The notes beneath the pieces were generated by a model. That model did no database searches and was not told the origin of the DNA. It saw only the letters and a list, made by a program, of their open reading frames with translations. Positions 16,445 to 25,738 of a stretch of DNA of 38,524 nt are shown one piece after another (position 1 is the first letter of the stretch; each line of letters starts with the position of its first letter). Both the position numbers and the translations under genes were made by a program. Source of the DNA: Lachnospiraceae bacterium (GTDB lineage: Bacteria > Bacillota > Clostridia > Lachnospirales > Lachnospiraceae); the NCBI GenBank assembly GCA_024694625.1, contig JAILJP010000040.1, forward strand, positions 1 through 38,524, read 5' to 3'.

Positions 16445-16472
16445 TTGACAGATGAAAGAAAAAAATTATAAT
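16445..16472 (+). promoter_or_regulatory. Strong sigma-A promoter of the ECF transporter operon
   Basis: Perfect TTGACA (16445-16450), a 16-bp spacer and perfect TATAAT (16467-16472). It is the best consensus promoter in the window. It implies a 5' leader of about 130 nt before ATG 16608. Confidence 0.8.
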
Positions 16473-16479
16473 GGGAGTA

Positions 16480-16607
16480 AATAATTCATACTTAAAAGGT
16501 ATGAATAGTAGGAAAACCTAAAATAGTGACAGGAATCTATGGAAAGTTGACAGAAAGACAGGACTGTTACACAGGTTTTAAATAATAAGGCTAGGAGGAA
16601 ATATGTT
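16480..16607 (+). promoter_or_regulatory. Long leader of the ECF operon, possible RNA control element
   Basis: About 128 nt of untranslated leader. It contains a short stem TTCATAC/GTATGAA near 16485-16506, and further downstream repeated GACAG strings (in GTGACAGG, TTGACAG and AGACAGG) and ACAGGACTGT. I do not recognise TPP, FMN, preQ1 or folate riboswitch motifs in it. The ribosome site TAGGAGGAAATA precedes the start. It may be a leader RNA of unknown ligand, or simply long. Confidence 0.35.
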
Positions 16608-17162
16608 ATGAAATTAAAATTTGGTATTAAGGAAGTAGTAGCAGCAGGTATCGGAACCGCGCTTTTTGTTGCATTGACAGAGGTGCAGATTCCTTTGGGA
16701 TTTATTCCTAACACAGCATTACAGCCCAGAGCAGCACTTTTGGCTTTCCTGGCAGCAGTATTCGGACCTATCGTAGGTGGTATTGTTGGCCTTTTGGGAC
16801 ATGCACTTGGTGATGCCTTCTTCTATGGAAGCATCTGGTGGAGCTGGGTATTCCCTGAGGCAGTGTTTGGTATTGTTGTTGGTTTGTTTGCCAACAAGTT
16901 TGCTGTAAAGGAAGGCGAGTTCTCCGGAAAGAACATCGTTTTGTTTAACGTAGTTCAGGTAATTGCAAACGCTGTTGCATGGATTGTAGTTGCACCTGTT
17001 TTGGATATTGTGATTTATGCAGAACCTGCAAACAAGGTATTCCTTCAGGGTGTATGGGCATTCGTTGGAAACATTATTATTGCCGGTATCTTGGGCTCAC
17101 TTTTGGGCTATGCTTATACAAAGATTAGCGGTAAGTCTTCCAGCCTTGCAAAGGAAGATTAA
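16608..17162 (+). CDS. ECF transporter S component, UPF0397 family
   Basis: 184-residue substrate-capture membrane protein of an energy-coupling-factor importer, with about six hydrophobic segments. The sequence LAFLAAVFGPIVGGIVGLLGH, then DAFFYGSIWWSWVFPEAVFG, is the hallmark of UPF0397 proteins (COG4720). Members are often annotated as riboflavin or other vitamin/queuosine-precursor transporters, but the ligand here is not determined. The downstream double ATPase and EcfT form a dedicated module with it, so it is a group I-type arrangement. The ATG at 16608 has TAGGAGGAAATATGTT before it. Confidence 0.88.
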   Translation: MKLKFGIKEVVAAGIGTALFVALTEVQIPLGFIPNTALQPRAALLAFLAAVFGPIVGGIVGLLGHALGDAFFYGSIWWSWVFPEAVFGIVVGLFANKFAVKEGEFSGKNIVLFNVVQVIANAVAWIVVAPVLDIVIYAEPANKVFLQGVWAFVGNIIIAGILGSLLGYAYTKISGKSSSLAKED

Positions 17163-17223
17163 TCATAATCAGCATTTGATTTGTAGGGGGAGTACAATAA
17201 CAAATTAAGGAATTTTTATTTTA

Positions 17224-18930
17224 ATGGAACCAATTATTGAGTTTAAGAATTTTACATTTAAGTATCGTACTCAGGTGGAACCTACCCTTTTTGACATCAA
17301 TCTAAAAATATTCCCGGGGGAGAAAGTTCTCATTGTAGGACCTTCCGGCTCCGGTAAATCGACACTGGCTCATTGTATCAATGGGCTGGTGCCTTTTTCG
17401 TACAGCGGAGATATTTCCGGGGAATACTATGTGGGCGGAAAAGATCCAAGAAAATTGGACATTTTCGCCCTTTCTCAAATGGTAGGAACGGTGTTGCAGG
17501 ATACGGACGGGCAGTTCATCGGTTTGACGGTGGCGGAGGATATTGCCTTTGCATTGGAAAATGATGCCGTGCCTCGAGAGGAACTTTTGAAAAAGGTAGA
17601 TGATGTGGCAAAGACGGTGTTTGTAGATGAGTTTTTGGACCACGCACCCTACGCTCTTTCCGGTGGACAAAAGCAGAGAGTTTCCATGGCCGGCGTTTTG
17701 GTGGACGATGTGGACATTTTGCTTTTCGACGAGCCTTTGGCCAATTTGGACCCTGCTACAGGAAAAAAGGCCATTGCGTTGATTGACGAGATTCAAAAGA
17801 ATCAGGGAAAGACCATTGTCATCATTGAACACCGTTTGGAAGATGCCCTTTATAAAGATGTGGATCGTATCATTGTAGTGGGCGAAGGCCGTATTGTTGC
17901 GGACATGACTCCCGACGAACTTTTGTCCAAGGATATTTTGCAGCAGCAGGGGATTCGTGAACCCTTGTATGTGACGGCGTTAAAACATGCAGGCTGTGAG
18001 ATTTTGCCGGAAAAAAAGCCGGGGCATTTGGAAACCATGGATCTTTCTTCCTATAAAGAAAAGGTAAAAACATGGTTTGAAAGTGTTTCACTTCCGGAGG
18101 CGGCTTTAGCAGAAGAGGCTGTTCTTTCCGTGAAAAATCTAAACTTTTCCTATCTAAAGGATCGACCGGTATTAAAGGATATCAATTTTGAAATCAAGCG
18201 TGGCGAGATGAGTGCCATCGTTGGAAAAAATGGAGCGGGAAAATCCACCTTATCCAATTTGATTTGTGGATTTTTGCAGCCAAACTCCGGTGAGATTTTG
18301 TTGAACGGAAAAGACATCTCTCCTTTGTCTATAAAGGAAAGGGGAGAAAAAATCGGATTGGTGATGCAAAATCCCAACCAGATGATTTCCAAACCTATGA
18401 TCTTTGATGAGGTGGCTTTGGGCCTTTCGGTTCGAGGCGTTCCGGAGGAAGAAATCAAAGAGCGGGTAAATGAAACCTTAAAGATTTGCGGATTGTATCC
18501 CTATCGAAAATGGCCGGTGAATGCCTTGAGCTTTGGACAGAAAAAGCGTGTGACCATCGCTTCTATTTTGGTAATGAATCCGGAGATTTTGATTTTGGAT
18601 GAACCTACGGCGGGACAGGATTATCGTCATTACACCGAGATTATGGAATTCTTAAAGTACTTAAATGAGGAAAAGGGTATTACCATTTTGATGATTACCC
18701 ACGACATGCATTTGATGTTGGAATATACCAACCGCGCCATCGTAATCGCAGATGGTGAGTTGATTTGTGATAATTCGCCGGCCTACGTGCTGTCCAATGA
18801 GGAGATTTCTGACCGTGCTTATTTGAAAAAAACCTCCCTTTTCGATTTGGCAAAATGTTGTGAGATTTCGGAACCTCAGGCGTTTGTAGAGCGGTTTATT
18901 TATTATGACAGGGAGGTGCGCCATGGCTAG
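17224..18930 (+). CDS. ECF transporter fused double ATPase (EcfA-EcfA')
   Basis: 568-residue protein with two complete ATP-binding domains in tandem, equivalent to EcfA1 and EcfA2 joined (YkoD-like). N half: Walker A GPSGSGKST (about 39), LSGGQKQR (about 143), LLFDEPLANLD, and EHRLED. C half (from about residue 300): Walker A GKNGAGKST (about 335), signature LSFGQKKR (about 435), LILDEPTAGQD, and THDMH. The linker near residues 265-295 is low in conserved motifs. It drives vitamin-type uptake with the S component upstream and EcfT downstream. Its last bases overlap the start of EcfT by 8 bp. The leader just before it holds no clear strong ribosome site (AAGGAA about 12 nt upstream). Confidence 0.95.
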   Translation: MEPIIEFKNFTFKYRTQVEPTLFDINLKIFPGEKVLIVGPSGSGKSTLAHCINGLVPFSYSGDISGEYYVGGKDPRKLDIFALSQMVGTVLQDTDGQFIGLTVAEDIAFALENDAVPREELLKKVDDVAKTVFVDEFLDHAPYALSGGQKQRVSMAGVLVDDVDILLFDEPLANLDPATGKKAIALIDEIQKNQGKTIVIIEHRLEDALYKDVDRIIVVGEGRIVADMTPDELLSKDILQQQGIREPLYVTALKHAGCEILPEKKPGHLETMDLSSYKEKVKTWFESVSLPEAALAEEAVLSVKNLNFSYLKDRPVLKDINFEIKRGEMSAIVGKNGAGKSTLSNLICGFLQPNSGEILLNGKDISPLSIKERGEKIGLVMQNPNQMISKPMIFDEVALGLSVRGVPEEEIKERVNETLKICGLYPYRKWPVNALSFGQKKRVTIASILVMNPEILILDEPTAGQDYRHYTEIMEFLKYLNEEKGITILMITHDMHLMLEYTNRAIVIADGELICDNSPAYVLSNEEISDRAYLKKTSLFDLAKCCEISEPQAFVERFIYYDREVRHG

Positions 18931-19750
18931 AGTGTTGACTTATGAAGAAAAAGATACGGCAATCCATCGCCTCTGTGGAGTGACGAAGCTCATCGCTTTT
19001 TTGGCCTGGTCTGTTACCAGTATGATGACTTACGATACCAGGATTTTGGCAGTGATGTTTGTCTTGAGTTTGGTGTTGTATCGATTGAGTAAGACCAAGT
19101 GGTCTCAGGTAGGACCGATTTTTAAATTTATTTTGTTTTTCTTGTGCATCAATCTCATTGCCATTTTCTTTTTTTCTCCCGGACAGGGAACAAAGATTTA
19201 TGGTACGGACACACCGCTGTTTCATGTGGTGGGCCCTTATGTGATGAATGCAGAGCAGTTGTTTTACGAGTTCAATGTGCTTTTGAAATATATGACGGTG
19301 GTGCCTGCGATTTTTATGTTTATCGTCACCACCAATCCCAGTGAATTTGCGGCATCCTTAAACCGCGTGGGAATCAGTTATAAAATCGGGTATTCCATTG
19401 CAATCGCCCTTCGATATATTCCGGATGTGCAGGACGATTTTAATCAGATTAAAAATGCCCAGGCAGCTAGAGGAATCGAGATGTCAAAAAAGGCGACCTT
19501 TGGTTCCAGAATCAAAAACACTGCAGCAATTATGTTCCCACTGGTATTTTCCGGTATGGACCGCATTGATGTGGTATCCAACGCCATGGAACTTCGCGGC
19601 TTTGGAAAAAAGAAAAAACGTACCTGGTATATGGGGAAAAAACTGGAAAAGGCAGACTACGCTGTAATCGCCGTCAGTTTGCTGTTTATGGTGATTGCCC
19701 TTGGAATTACCTATGCAGATGGAAACCGTTTTTATAATCCGTTTGTATAG
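18923..19750 (+). CDS. ECF transporter transmembrane component EcfT
   Basis: 275-residue membrane scaffold linking the S component to the ATPases. I place the start at 18923 (MARVLTYEEKDTAIHRL), which has GGGAGGTG at 18911-18918 in front; the upstream ATG at 18905 would put that ribosome site inside the gene. About five to six hydrophobic segments are present. The cytoplasmic coupling motif NAQAARGIEM near residue 180 and MELRGFGKKKKRT near 230 correspond to the two Ala-Arg-Gly-type motifs of EcfT that contact the ATPases. It ends the ECF operon; no clear terminator follows. Confidence 0.94.
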   Translation: MARVLTYEEKDTAIHRLCGVTKLIAFLAWSVTSMMTYDTRILAVMFVLSLVLYRLSKTKWSQVGPIFKFILFFLCINLIAIFFFSPGQGTKIYGTDTPLFHVVGPYVMNAEQLFYEFNVLLKYMTVVPAIFMFIVTTNPSEFAASLNRVGISYKIGYSIAIALRYIPDVQDDFNQIKNAQAARGIEMSKKATFGSRIKNTAAIMFPLVFSGMDRIDVVSNAMELRGFGKKKKRTWYMGKKLEKADYAVIAVSLLFMVIALGITYADGNRFYNPFV

Positions 19751-19870
19751 ACGTATGTGAACGTTGAATTTAGAAAAACTACTGGTGTTCTTTTAAAATT
19801 GGTAGTAGGATAAAATGTGTGTGAATTTTTGTGATTAAATATTTTAATATATGCGAGGCGAGGGAAAAGT

Positions 19871-22800
19871 ATGAAACGTTTATTTGCAGCAATGCTTGCA
19901 ACGGGTTTGATTCTTACAGAATTATGCAACCCTCTTACGACTTACGCTACGGAAGTTGTAAGTGAAACAGAAGTGACCGAAAGTGTCACAGAAGATGAGG
20001 CAGGGGATGTGGTGGAAGAAACCACAGAAGATGTCGCAGAAACAGATGTTGAGGAGACTGAAGCAGAAAGTGCTTCTGCAGAAGCTTCCACTGAGGAGAC
20101 GACTTCTGAAGCAACAGCTGACGAGGCAAGCTCTGAAGTAGTAGTTGACGAGACAAGCTCTGAAGTAGTAGTTGACGAGACAGTGACTTCTGAATCGGCA
20201 TCTGAGGAAGTTGTATCCGATGAGGCTGTTACAGAGGAAACTGTAGAGGAAGAGGAAGCAGTAGATACAGAAGCTGCCGAAGAAATCGTCTATGAAGAAG
20301 ACAAGACCAGTCTTTTATATGTTGTAGTTTTGAATCCTGAATTGGGACAAAACGAAGAACAGAAAATCCTCTTGGGATTGGATACAGGTATTACCTATGA
20401 AAATCCTGTTTTAAAATTGGAAAACAAAAACAGTGAAACTTATAGCGAACTGACAGAGTGCTCTCAGGAAGAGGAAGGTTTGACCTTCAGTGGCTCTTTT
20501 GATGATGACGGACAGTATAGCTTAGTTTCATTTACCTATGAAACTACAGTGGATGGGGAGAAGACCTATCATGTAATCAACTTCAAAGACCTTGGGGTTG
20601 AAGCAGGATTTGGTGTAGAAGTTACTTCTGAATTCGAATCTGATGCAGTTATCGAAGACAAAGACTCTGAATCTATTTCTGCAGAAGATGCAGAATTTGT
20701 AGTTACAGATATGAACGGAGATGCCTCTTCTGTAAGTGATGTAGAAGAAGCTTTGGAAAGCGCGGATGAAAGCGTATCCGGAATCTCCACTTCAAAAGCA
20801 AATATTTCCGAGACCATTAACAAGTTAACAGGAACCATTACTGCAAATGCAGCTTCTAACGTGGTAGTTGTATTGGATCCCGGTCACGGTGGAACTGACT
20901 CCGGTGCTTGTGCAAATGGACTTCAGGAAAAGAATTTGACCTTAAAAATCGCTCAGTACTGCAAAAAGGAATTAGAGCGTTATGCCGGTGTTACGGTGTA
21001 TATGACAAGAACCAATGACACCTATATTTCTTTGGCAAACCGTGTAGCTTATGCAAAGAGTAAAAAAGCGAATTATTTTGTATCCATTCATATTAACTCC
21101 GGCGCGGCAACTGCAACCGGTGCAGAAGTTTATTATCCAAACGGAAACTACAATGCAACTAATGCTGCAAACGGTAAAAAACTTGCTCAGAGCATTCAAA
21201 ATCAGTTGGTAGCTTTGGGACTTACAAACCGTGGAATCAAAATTAGAAATACGGAAAATGGTTCCCGTTATCCTGACGGATCTGTTCGTGATTACTATGG
21301 AGTAATCGCTGGTTCTATGGAAGCAGGTTTCCCTGGAATTATTGTAGAACATGCATTTATCACATCTTCTGATGCTGCCAATTACTTGAATTCAAATTCT
21401 AAGTTGAAAAAGCTTGGTGTTGCAGATGCCACAGGTATTGCAAAAGCTTTGGGCTTAAAGCTAAAGGCTGACTTTGATGAAATTACAATTTCCAGCATCA
21501 AGGCAAAAGGTTTCAACCGTGTAAAACTGGAATGGAACGAAGTGGATGATGCTGACGGATATTACATCTATCGTCGTGTAGAAGGTGGAGAATACGAATA
21601 CGTCGGAAAGACAGAAAACACTTCCTACACCGATAAAACTGCAAAGACGAGCACTACTTATTATTATGGCGTCGCAGCCTACAATTCTTCTGGCCAGGGT
21701 TCTACCCAGGGAGATGCAAAAGTTACCACCGGAAACGGAAAGGTGAAAAACGTAGAAGTAAAGAACGCGAAGTTTAATGGAAACACCGTGTCTTGGGACG
21801 ACTTGGAGGGTGCTGCCGGATACATGGTATATCGTCGTTTGGGAAGTTCCGGAAGCTTTACAAACTTGACTCCCAACGGAGTAACTGATGATGAATATAC
21901 AGATAACACCGCAGTTTGCGGAAAGACCTATCAGTATCGCGTTCGTGCTTATGTAATCGTTAATGGAAAGAAGATTTACGGTAAGTATTCTTCAAAAGAA
22001 TCTATAAAGACAAACAAAAGAACCATTACCTTTACTACTGCAGATACAAATGGATTGCATCAGATTACCATTAATTGGAAAAAGATTTCCGGTGCCTCAG
22101 GATATCGTATCCAGAGAAAAGCTCCCGGTGAGAAAAAATGGACCACTGTTTTAAATAAGACCAAATCTCTTAGCTATACCGATACAGAGGTGTTGCCGGG
22201 TAAAACCTATCAGTACCGTGTTCGCGCATATCGCTATGTAAATGGAGATAAATACTGGGGAACTCAAAAGAGCACCAAGGTAACTGCCGGAAAGGGAAAG
22301 ACAAAAGTTACTTCTGTTTATCAGGCAGAGTTTAATTCTATTACCATTAAATGGAAAAAAATCAGCGGTGCAAAAACTTACACCATTCAAAGAAGAGAAA
22401 AGGGACTGATTAGTTCCGGTTCGTGGGAAACCATTGCGAAAAAAGTAAAGGGGAAAACCTATACCGACACCACAGCTTCTTGTGGAAAAACCTATCAGTA
22501 TCGTGTGAGAGCTGTGGGTAAGTACAACGGAAAAAACTTTAACTGCAGTTATTCTTCTGCATCTTCAAAAGTTACTGCCTCTGAAGGTGTGGTAACAGCA
22601 AAAAAGGTAACCGTAGATGCCTCTGGATTAAAAGTAACCTGGAACGCTCTTGACGGGGTGACAGGATATGAGGTTTATCGTAAAGCAGAAGGCGAAAGCA
22701 AGTTTACAAAAGTTGGAAGCACAACAAAGACAAAGTATGTGGATAAAACGGTAGCTTCCAGCGTGACCTATACCTATCGCTTGAAAGCTTATCGCAAATT

Positions 22801-23401
22801 AAATGGAAAGACTTATAAGTCATCTGCTTATTCTAATCAGATTACACAGTTGATGGCCTATACCATATTGGGAGAATCCAATGTGACTACTGAGCAGATG
22901 GTAGCTTACTTTAATAAGTCAAAGAAGTCCTATCCTGCCAGCGTATATAAAAATTACGGAGCAGAAACCATTGAAGACTTCTGCGATATTGTTTATGACG
23001 TATGTGAAGATTACGGTGTACGAGCAGAAGTAGTGTTTGCTCAGATTTGTAAGGAAACCGGATATTTGCAGTTCGGTGGGGATGTACAGCCGAATCAGTG
23101 TAACTTCGCAGGAATCGGAGCAACCGGCGGCGGAAACCCCGGAAACTCCTTTAAAAGTGTAGAAGAAGGTGTAACCGCTCAGGTACAGCACTTGAAACTT
23201 TATGCATCTTCTGACACTTCTTGGTCATCATCTGTAAAGATTGTAGATCCTAGATTCTACACTTCAGTTGCTGGAAAGGCTCCTTATGTAGAATGGCTTG
23301 GAATTTCCACCAACCCTTACGGAAGTGGCTGGGCGACAGCAGCAGACTACAGTGAATCATTGTTAAAATATATTTGGGCACTTCGCAATACGGAGGCTTA
23401 A
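19871..23401 (+). CDS. Secreted bifunctional autolysin: amidase, Fn3-like repeats, glucosaminidase
   Basis: 1176-residue exported peptidoglycan hydrolase. Order: signal peptide (about 1-26); an acidic Glu/Thr/Val/Ser-rich segment without Lys (about 28-150) including a tandem EVVVDET repeat; an unrecognised domain (about 150-325); an N-acetylmuramoyl-L-alanine amidase (Amidase_3, about 330-530) with zinc-ligand motifs LDPGHGG, QEKNLTL, VSIHIN and catalytic Glu in VEHAFI; five Fn3-like repeats (about 537-995, each with TYQYRVRAY-like ends); and a C-terminal glucosaminidase-type domain (about 996-1176) with QICKETGYLQF supplying the candidate catalytic Glu. It would cut both the peptide stem and the glycan strand. 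No LPXTG or SLH anchor is visible; wall attachment may use the Fn3 or acidic parts. GAGGCGAGGGAAAAGT precedes the ATG. Confidence 0.92.
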   Translation: MKRLFAAMLATGLILTELCNPLTTYATEVVSETEVTESVTEDEAGDVVEETTEDVAETDVEETEAESASAEASTEETTSEATADEASSEVVVDETSSEVVVDETVTSESASEEVVSDEAVTEETVEEEEAVDTEAAEEIVYEEDKTSLLYVVVLNPELGQNEEQKILLGLDTGITYENPVLKLENKNSETYSELTECSQEEEGLTFSGSFDDDGQYSLVSFTYETTVDGEKTYHVINFKDLGVEAGFGVEVTSEFESDAVIEDKDSESISAEDAEFVVTDMNGDASSVSDVEEALESADESVSGISTSKANISETINKLTGTITANAASNVVVVLDPGHGGTDSGACANGLQEKNLTLKIAQYCKKELERYAGVTVYMTRTNDTYISLANRVAYAKSKKANYFVSIHINSGAATATGAEVYYPNGNYNATNAANGKKLAQSIQNQLVALGLTNRGIKIRNTENGSRYPDGSVRDYYGVIAGSMEAGFPGIIVEHAFITSSDAANYLNSNSKLKKLGVADATGIAKALGLKLKADFDEITISSIKAKGFNRVKLEWNEVDDADGYYIYRRVEGGEYEYVGKTENTSYTDKTAKTSTTYYYGVAAYNSSGQGSTQGDAKVTTGNGKVKNVEVKNAKFNGNTVSWDDLEGAAGYMVYRRLGSSGSFTNLTPNGVTDDEYTDNTAVCGKTYQYRVRAYVIVNGKKIYGKYSSKESIKTNKRTITFTTADTNGLHQITINWKKISGASGYRIQRKAPGEKKWTTVLNKTKSLSYTDTEVLPGKTYQYRVRAYRYVNGDKYWGTQKSTKVTAGKGKTKVTSVYQAEFNSITIKWKKISGAKTYTIQRREKGLISSGSWETIAKKVKGKTYTDTTASCGKTYQYRVRAVGKYNGKNFNCSYSSASSKVTASEGVVTAKKVTVDASGLKVTWNALDGVTGYEVYRKAEGESKFTKVGSTTKTKYVDKTVASSVTYTYRLKAYRKLNGKTYKSSAYSNQITQLMAYTILGESNVTTEQMVAYFNKSKKSYPASVYKNYGAETIEDFCDIVYDVCEDYGVRAEVVFAQICKETGYLQFGGDVQPNQCNFAGIGATGGGNPGNSFKSVEEGVTAQVQHLKLYASSDTSWSSSVKIVDPRFYTSVAGKAPYVEWLGISTNPYGSGWATAADYSESLLKYIWALRNTEA

Positions 23402-23418
23402 TTATTTGATTGCTATCA

Positions 23419-23444
23419 GGCGGGACACTAGTCCCGCCTTTTTT
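23419..23444 (+). terminator. Strong intrinsic terminator after autolysin gene
   Basis: GGCGGGAC (23419-23426) and GTCCCGCC (23431-23438) form a perfect 8-bp GC-rich stem with a 4-nt loop, followed by TTTTTT. It separates the autolysin from the polymer locus. Confidence 0.93.
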
Positions 23445-23469
23445 ATATGTGCTTACGGGACAGTCTTTT

Positions 23470-23498
23470 TTGCATGCCTATAAAATATATGATAAAAT
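23470..23498 (+). promoter_or_regulatory. Candidate promoter of the surface-polymer locus
   Basis: TTGCAT (23470-23475), a 17-bp spacer and TAAAAT (23493-23498), directly after the autolysin terminator and 27 bp before the first gene of the locus. Confidence 0.6.
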
Positions 23499-23524
23499 AA
23501 AACGATTTTATGGAGTGAATTACT

Positions 23525-24895
23525 ATGGACAAAATTAATTTAAAAATAAAAAGATCAATTATGTTTTGGTCCAAGCTGGCCATCCTGATGATTCAGGTGG
23601 GGATGTATGCCTGGCTTTGGTACAATCATTATAAAGATATCATGCCCCGTCAGTACTGGCACAAAGGAAACTGGGCCATTGTAGGTCTATATTTTGTGCT
23701 TTTGTATTTCTTCTCCAAGGAATTTGGAGCCTTGAAAGTGGGCTATTTAAAGACATGGGATGTTATGTATTCCCAGATCTTTTCCATTATCTGCGTAAAT
23801 GGTATCACCTATTTGCAGTTAGCTTTGATCAACGGTGACTGGGCGCTGTTTGAACACTTTGGTCCTATTTTTTGCTTAAGCGTTGTGGATCTTTTCGTAG
23901 TGTTTGTTTGGGCGTTTTTAATGCGATATGTGTATGCCGTATTGTACCCGCCTCATGAAATGCTTTTGATTTATCAGGATATTGATCCCAAGCATTTAGA
24001 GGAAAAGCTAAACAAGCGTCCTGATAAATACTTAATAAAAGATAAGATTCAGATTCACGATAACTTGGATGATGTGCTTTCGAAGTTGGACGGACAGGAG
24101 TCTGTAATCATTGCGGACGTTCCTTCTCATGAACGAAATGCCATTATTAAGTACTGCTATGAGCGAGGTATTCGCTGCTACGGAATCCCGAAGATTTCTG
24201 ATATTATGATTCGTTATTCCGATGATATTGATTTGTTTGATACACAGCTTTTGCTGTTTCGAAATGGTGGATTGACCTATCGTCAGGCCATTGTAAAAAG
24301 AGGAGTGGATATTCTGATTTCACTGCTTGCTACAGTGCTTTTATCTCCTTTGTTTTTGGTGATTGCCATTGCCATTAAGTCCTATGATGGCGGTCCCGTC
24401 TTCTACAAACAAAAGCGTCTTACCAAAGATGGAGTGGAATTTGATATTTTGAAATTCCGAAGCATGATTGTGGAATCCGAGAAAAACGGAGCAAGACTGG
24501 CAAAGGCAGATGACGATCGTATCACTCCCGTGGGAAAAGTATTACGTCGTACCCATTGTGATGAACTTCCTCAGATTTTTAATATCTTAAAGGGAGATAT
24601 GTCAGTGGTTGGTCCCAGACCGGAGCGAAAGGAAATTGCGGAAGAGTACAAAGAGGAAATTCCGGAGTTTGATTTTAGACTTCGCGTAAAAGCAGGACTT
24701 ACAGGTTATGCTCAGGTGTACGGAAACTATGCCACTACACCTTTGGATAAGCTGAAGTTGGATTTGACTTATATTTCTCACTATAGTTTGTGGCTGGATA
24801 TAAAGCTCATTGTTTTGACAGCAAAAATTGTTTTTGCGAAAGAAAAAAGTGAAGGCGTGGATAATAGTCAAAAGACGGCTTTAAAGAATAAATAG
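23525..24895 (+). CDS. Polyprenyl-phosphate sugar-1-phosphate transferase (WcaJ/CpsE-type)
   Basis: Priming enzyme that moves a hexose-1-phosphate from a nucleotide sugar onto undecaprenyl phosphate at the membrane. 456 residues: four N-terminal membrane segments (about 10-145), a cytoplasmic CoA-binding-like region (about 150-250), then the bacterial sugar transferase domain from VKRGVDILISLLATVLLSPLF (about 258). Conserved motifs KFRSM, TPVGKVLRRTHCDELPQ, GDMSVVGPRPER and RVKAGLTGYAQV are intact. GGAG lies about 10 nt before the ATG. It opens the operon and identifies the product as a lipid-linked glycan; the sugar it transfers is not predictable from sequence. Confidence 0.95.
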   Translation: MDKINLKIKRSIMFWSKLAILMIQVGMYAWLWYNHYKDIMPRQYWHKGNWAIVGLYFVLLYFFSKEFGALKVGYLKTWDVMYSQIFSIICVNGITYLQLALINGDWALFEHFGPIFCLSVVDLFVVFVWAFLMRYVYAVLYPPHEMLLIYQDIDPKHLEEKLNKRPDKYLIKDKIQIHDNLDDVLSKLDGQESVIIADVPSHERNAIIKYCYERGIRCYGIPKISDIMIRYSDDIDLFDTQLLLFRNGGLTYRQAIVKRGVDILISLLATVLLSPLFLVIAIAIKSYDGGPVFYKQKRLTKDGVEFDILKFRSMIVESEKNGARLAKADDDRITPVGKVLRRTHCDELPQIFNILKGDMSVVGPRPERKEIAEEYKEEIPEFDFRLRVKAGLTGYAQVYGNYATTPLDKLKLDLTYISHYSLWLDIKLIVLTAKIVFAKEKSEGVDNSQKTALKNK

Positions 24896-24919
24896 TCATA
24901 TAAGATTGGATTTAGAAAG

Positions 24920-25723
24920 ATGAATGCAGTCGAGAGTTTCACAGACGGATTGGTTTCTGTAATTACCCCTTTGTATAACGGGGCGGATTATATCATAGAG
25001 ACCATTTTGTCAGTGCAAAATCAAACCTATCCATCTTGGGAGATGTTGATTGTGGATGATGGTTCCACAGATGATAGCAGAGAAAAGGTGGAGAGGTATT
25101 TAAAGGAAGAAGAGGAAGCTCTTTCGGGAAGGGTTCGACTTTTTCAAAATGAAAAGAATCTTGGAATTGCTAAGACCAGAAATTTTGGACTTTCCCAAGC
25201 CAAGGGAAGATATATTGCATTTTTGGATAGCGATGATTTATGGGATCCCACGAAACTTGAGGTACAGCTTTCTTACATGCAAAAAGAAGATTTGGCTTTT
25301 TGTTATGGTAGCTGTCGGGTAATGGATGAAAAGGGAAATCCCACAGGGAAGCTTCGAAAGGTGCCAAGGGAGGCGTCTTATGAGAGTCTTCTTTTGGATA
25401 ATTATATTCCCTGTCTTACGGTGGTGGCAGATCGTTACAAGATTTCTACAGAGAAGTTAAAAATGCCTTACATTGGCCATGAGGATTACGCTGCATGGTT
25501 AAATGTTTTTCGTCCGGTAAAGGGTGAGCCCCCTATAAAGGCGTATGGAATTGAATCTCCACTGGCAAGTTATCGGGTGAATACCACATCTACCAGCGGA
25601 AACAAGCTTCGAGCTGCAAGTTGGCACTTCCTCGTGCTTCGTGAACAGGAGAAGCTTTCTTTCATAAAGGCTTGCGGATATATGGTTTTGTATCTTTATT
25701 ATGCGCTGAAAAAACGCGTTTGA
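24920..25723 (+). CDS. Family 2 glycosyltransferase
   Basis: 267-residue cytoplasmic enzyme with a GT-A fold that adds a sugar to the lipid-linked primer. Visible: VSVITPLYNGADYIIETILS (about 12-31), the nucleotide-binding IVDDGSTDDS (about 49), GIAKTRNFGLSQAKGRYIAFLDSDDLW with the metal-binding DSDD (about 100), and a GHEDYAAWL acceptor-site motif near residue 190. A weakly hydrophobic C-terminal segment (CGYMVLYLYYAL) may attach it to the membrane. It follows the priming enzyme by 24 bp. Donor and acceptor sugars are unknown. Confidence 0.93.
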   Translation: MNAVESFTDGLVSVITPLYNGADYIIETILSVQNQTYPSWEMLIVDDGSTDDSREKVERYLKEEEEALSGRVRLFQNEKNLGIAKTRNFGLSQAKGRYIAFLDSDDLWDPTKLEVQLSYMQKEDLAFCYGSCRVMDEKGNPTGKLRKVPREASYESLLLDNYIPCLTVVADRYKISTEKLKMPYIGHEDYAAWLNVFRPVKGEPPIKAYGIESPLASYRVNTTSTSGNKLRAASWHFLVLREQEKLSFIKACGYMVLYLYYALKKRV

Positions 25724-25738
25724 TTTTGGAGGAGTATT

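Noticed and set aside
16480-16607. TPP, FMN or preQ1 riboswitch
   Set aside because: None of the conserved strings I know for these classes could be found; left as an unexplained leader.
20090-20200. Tandem DNA repeat in the autolysin 5' region as an independent element
   Set aside because: It stays in frame and encodes a repeated EVVVDET peptide, so it is part of the acidic low-complexity segment.
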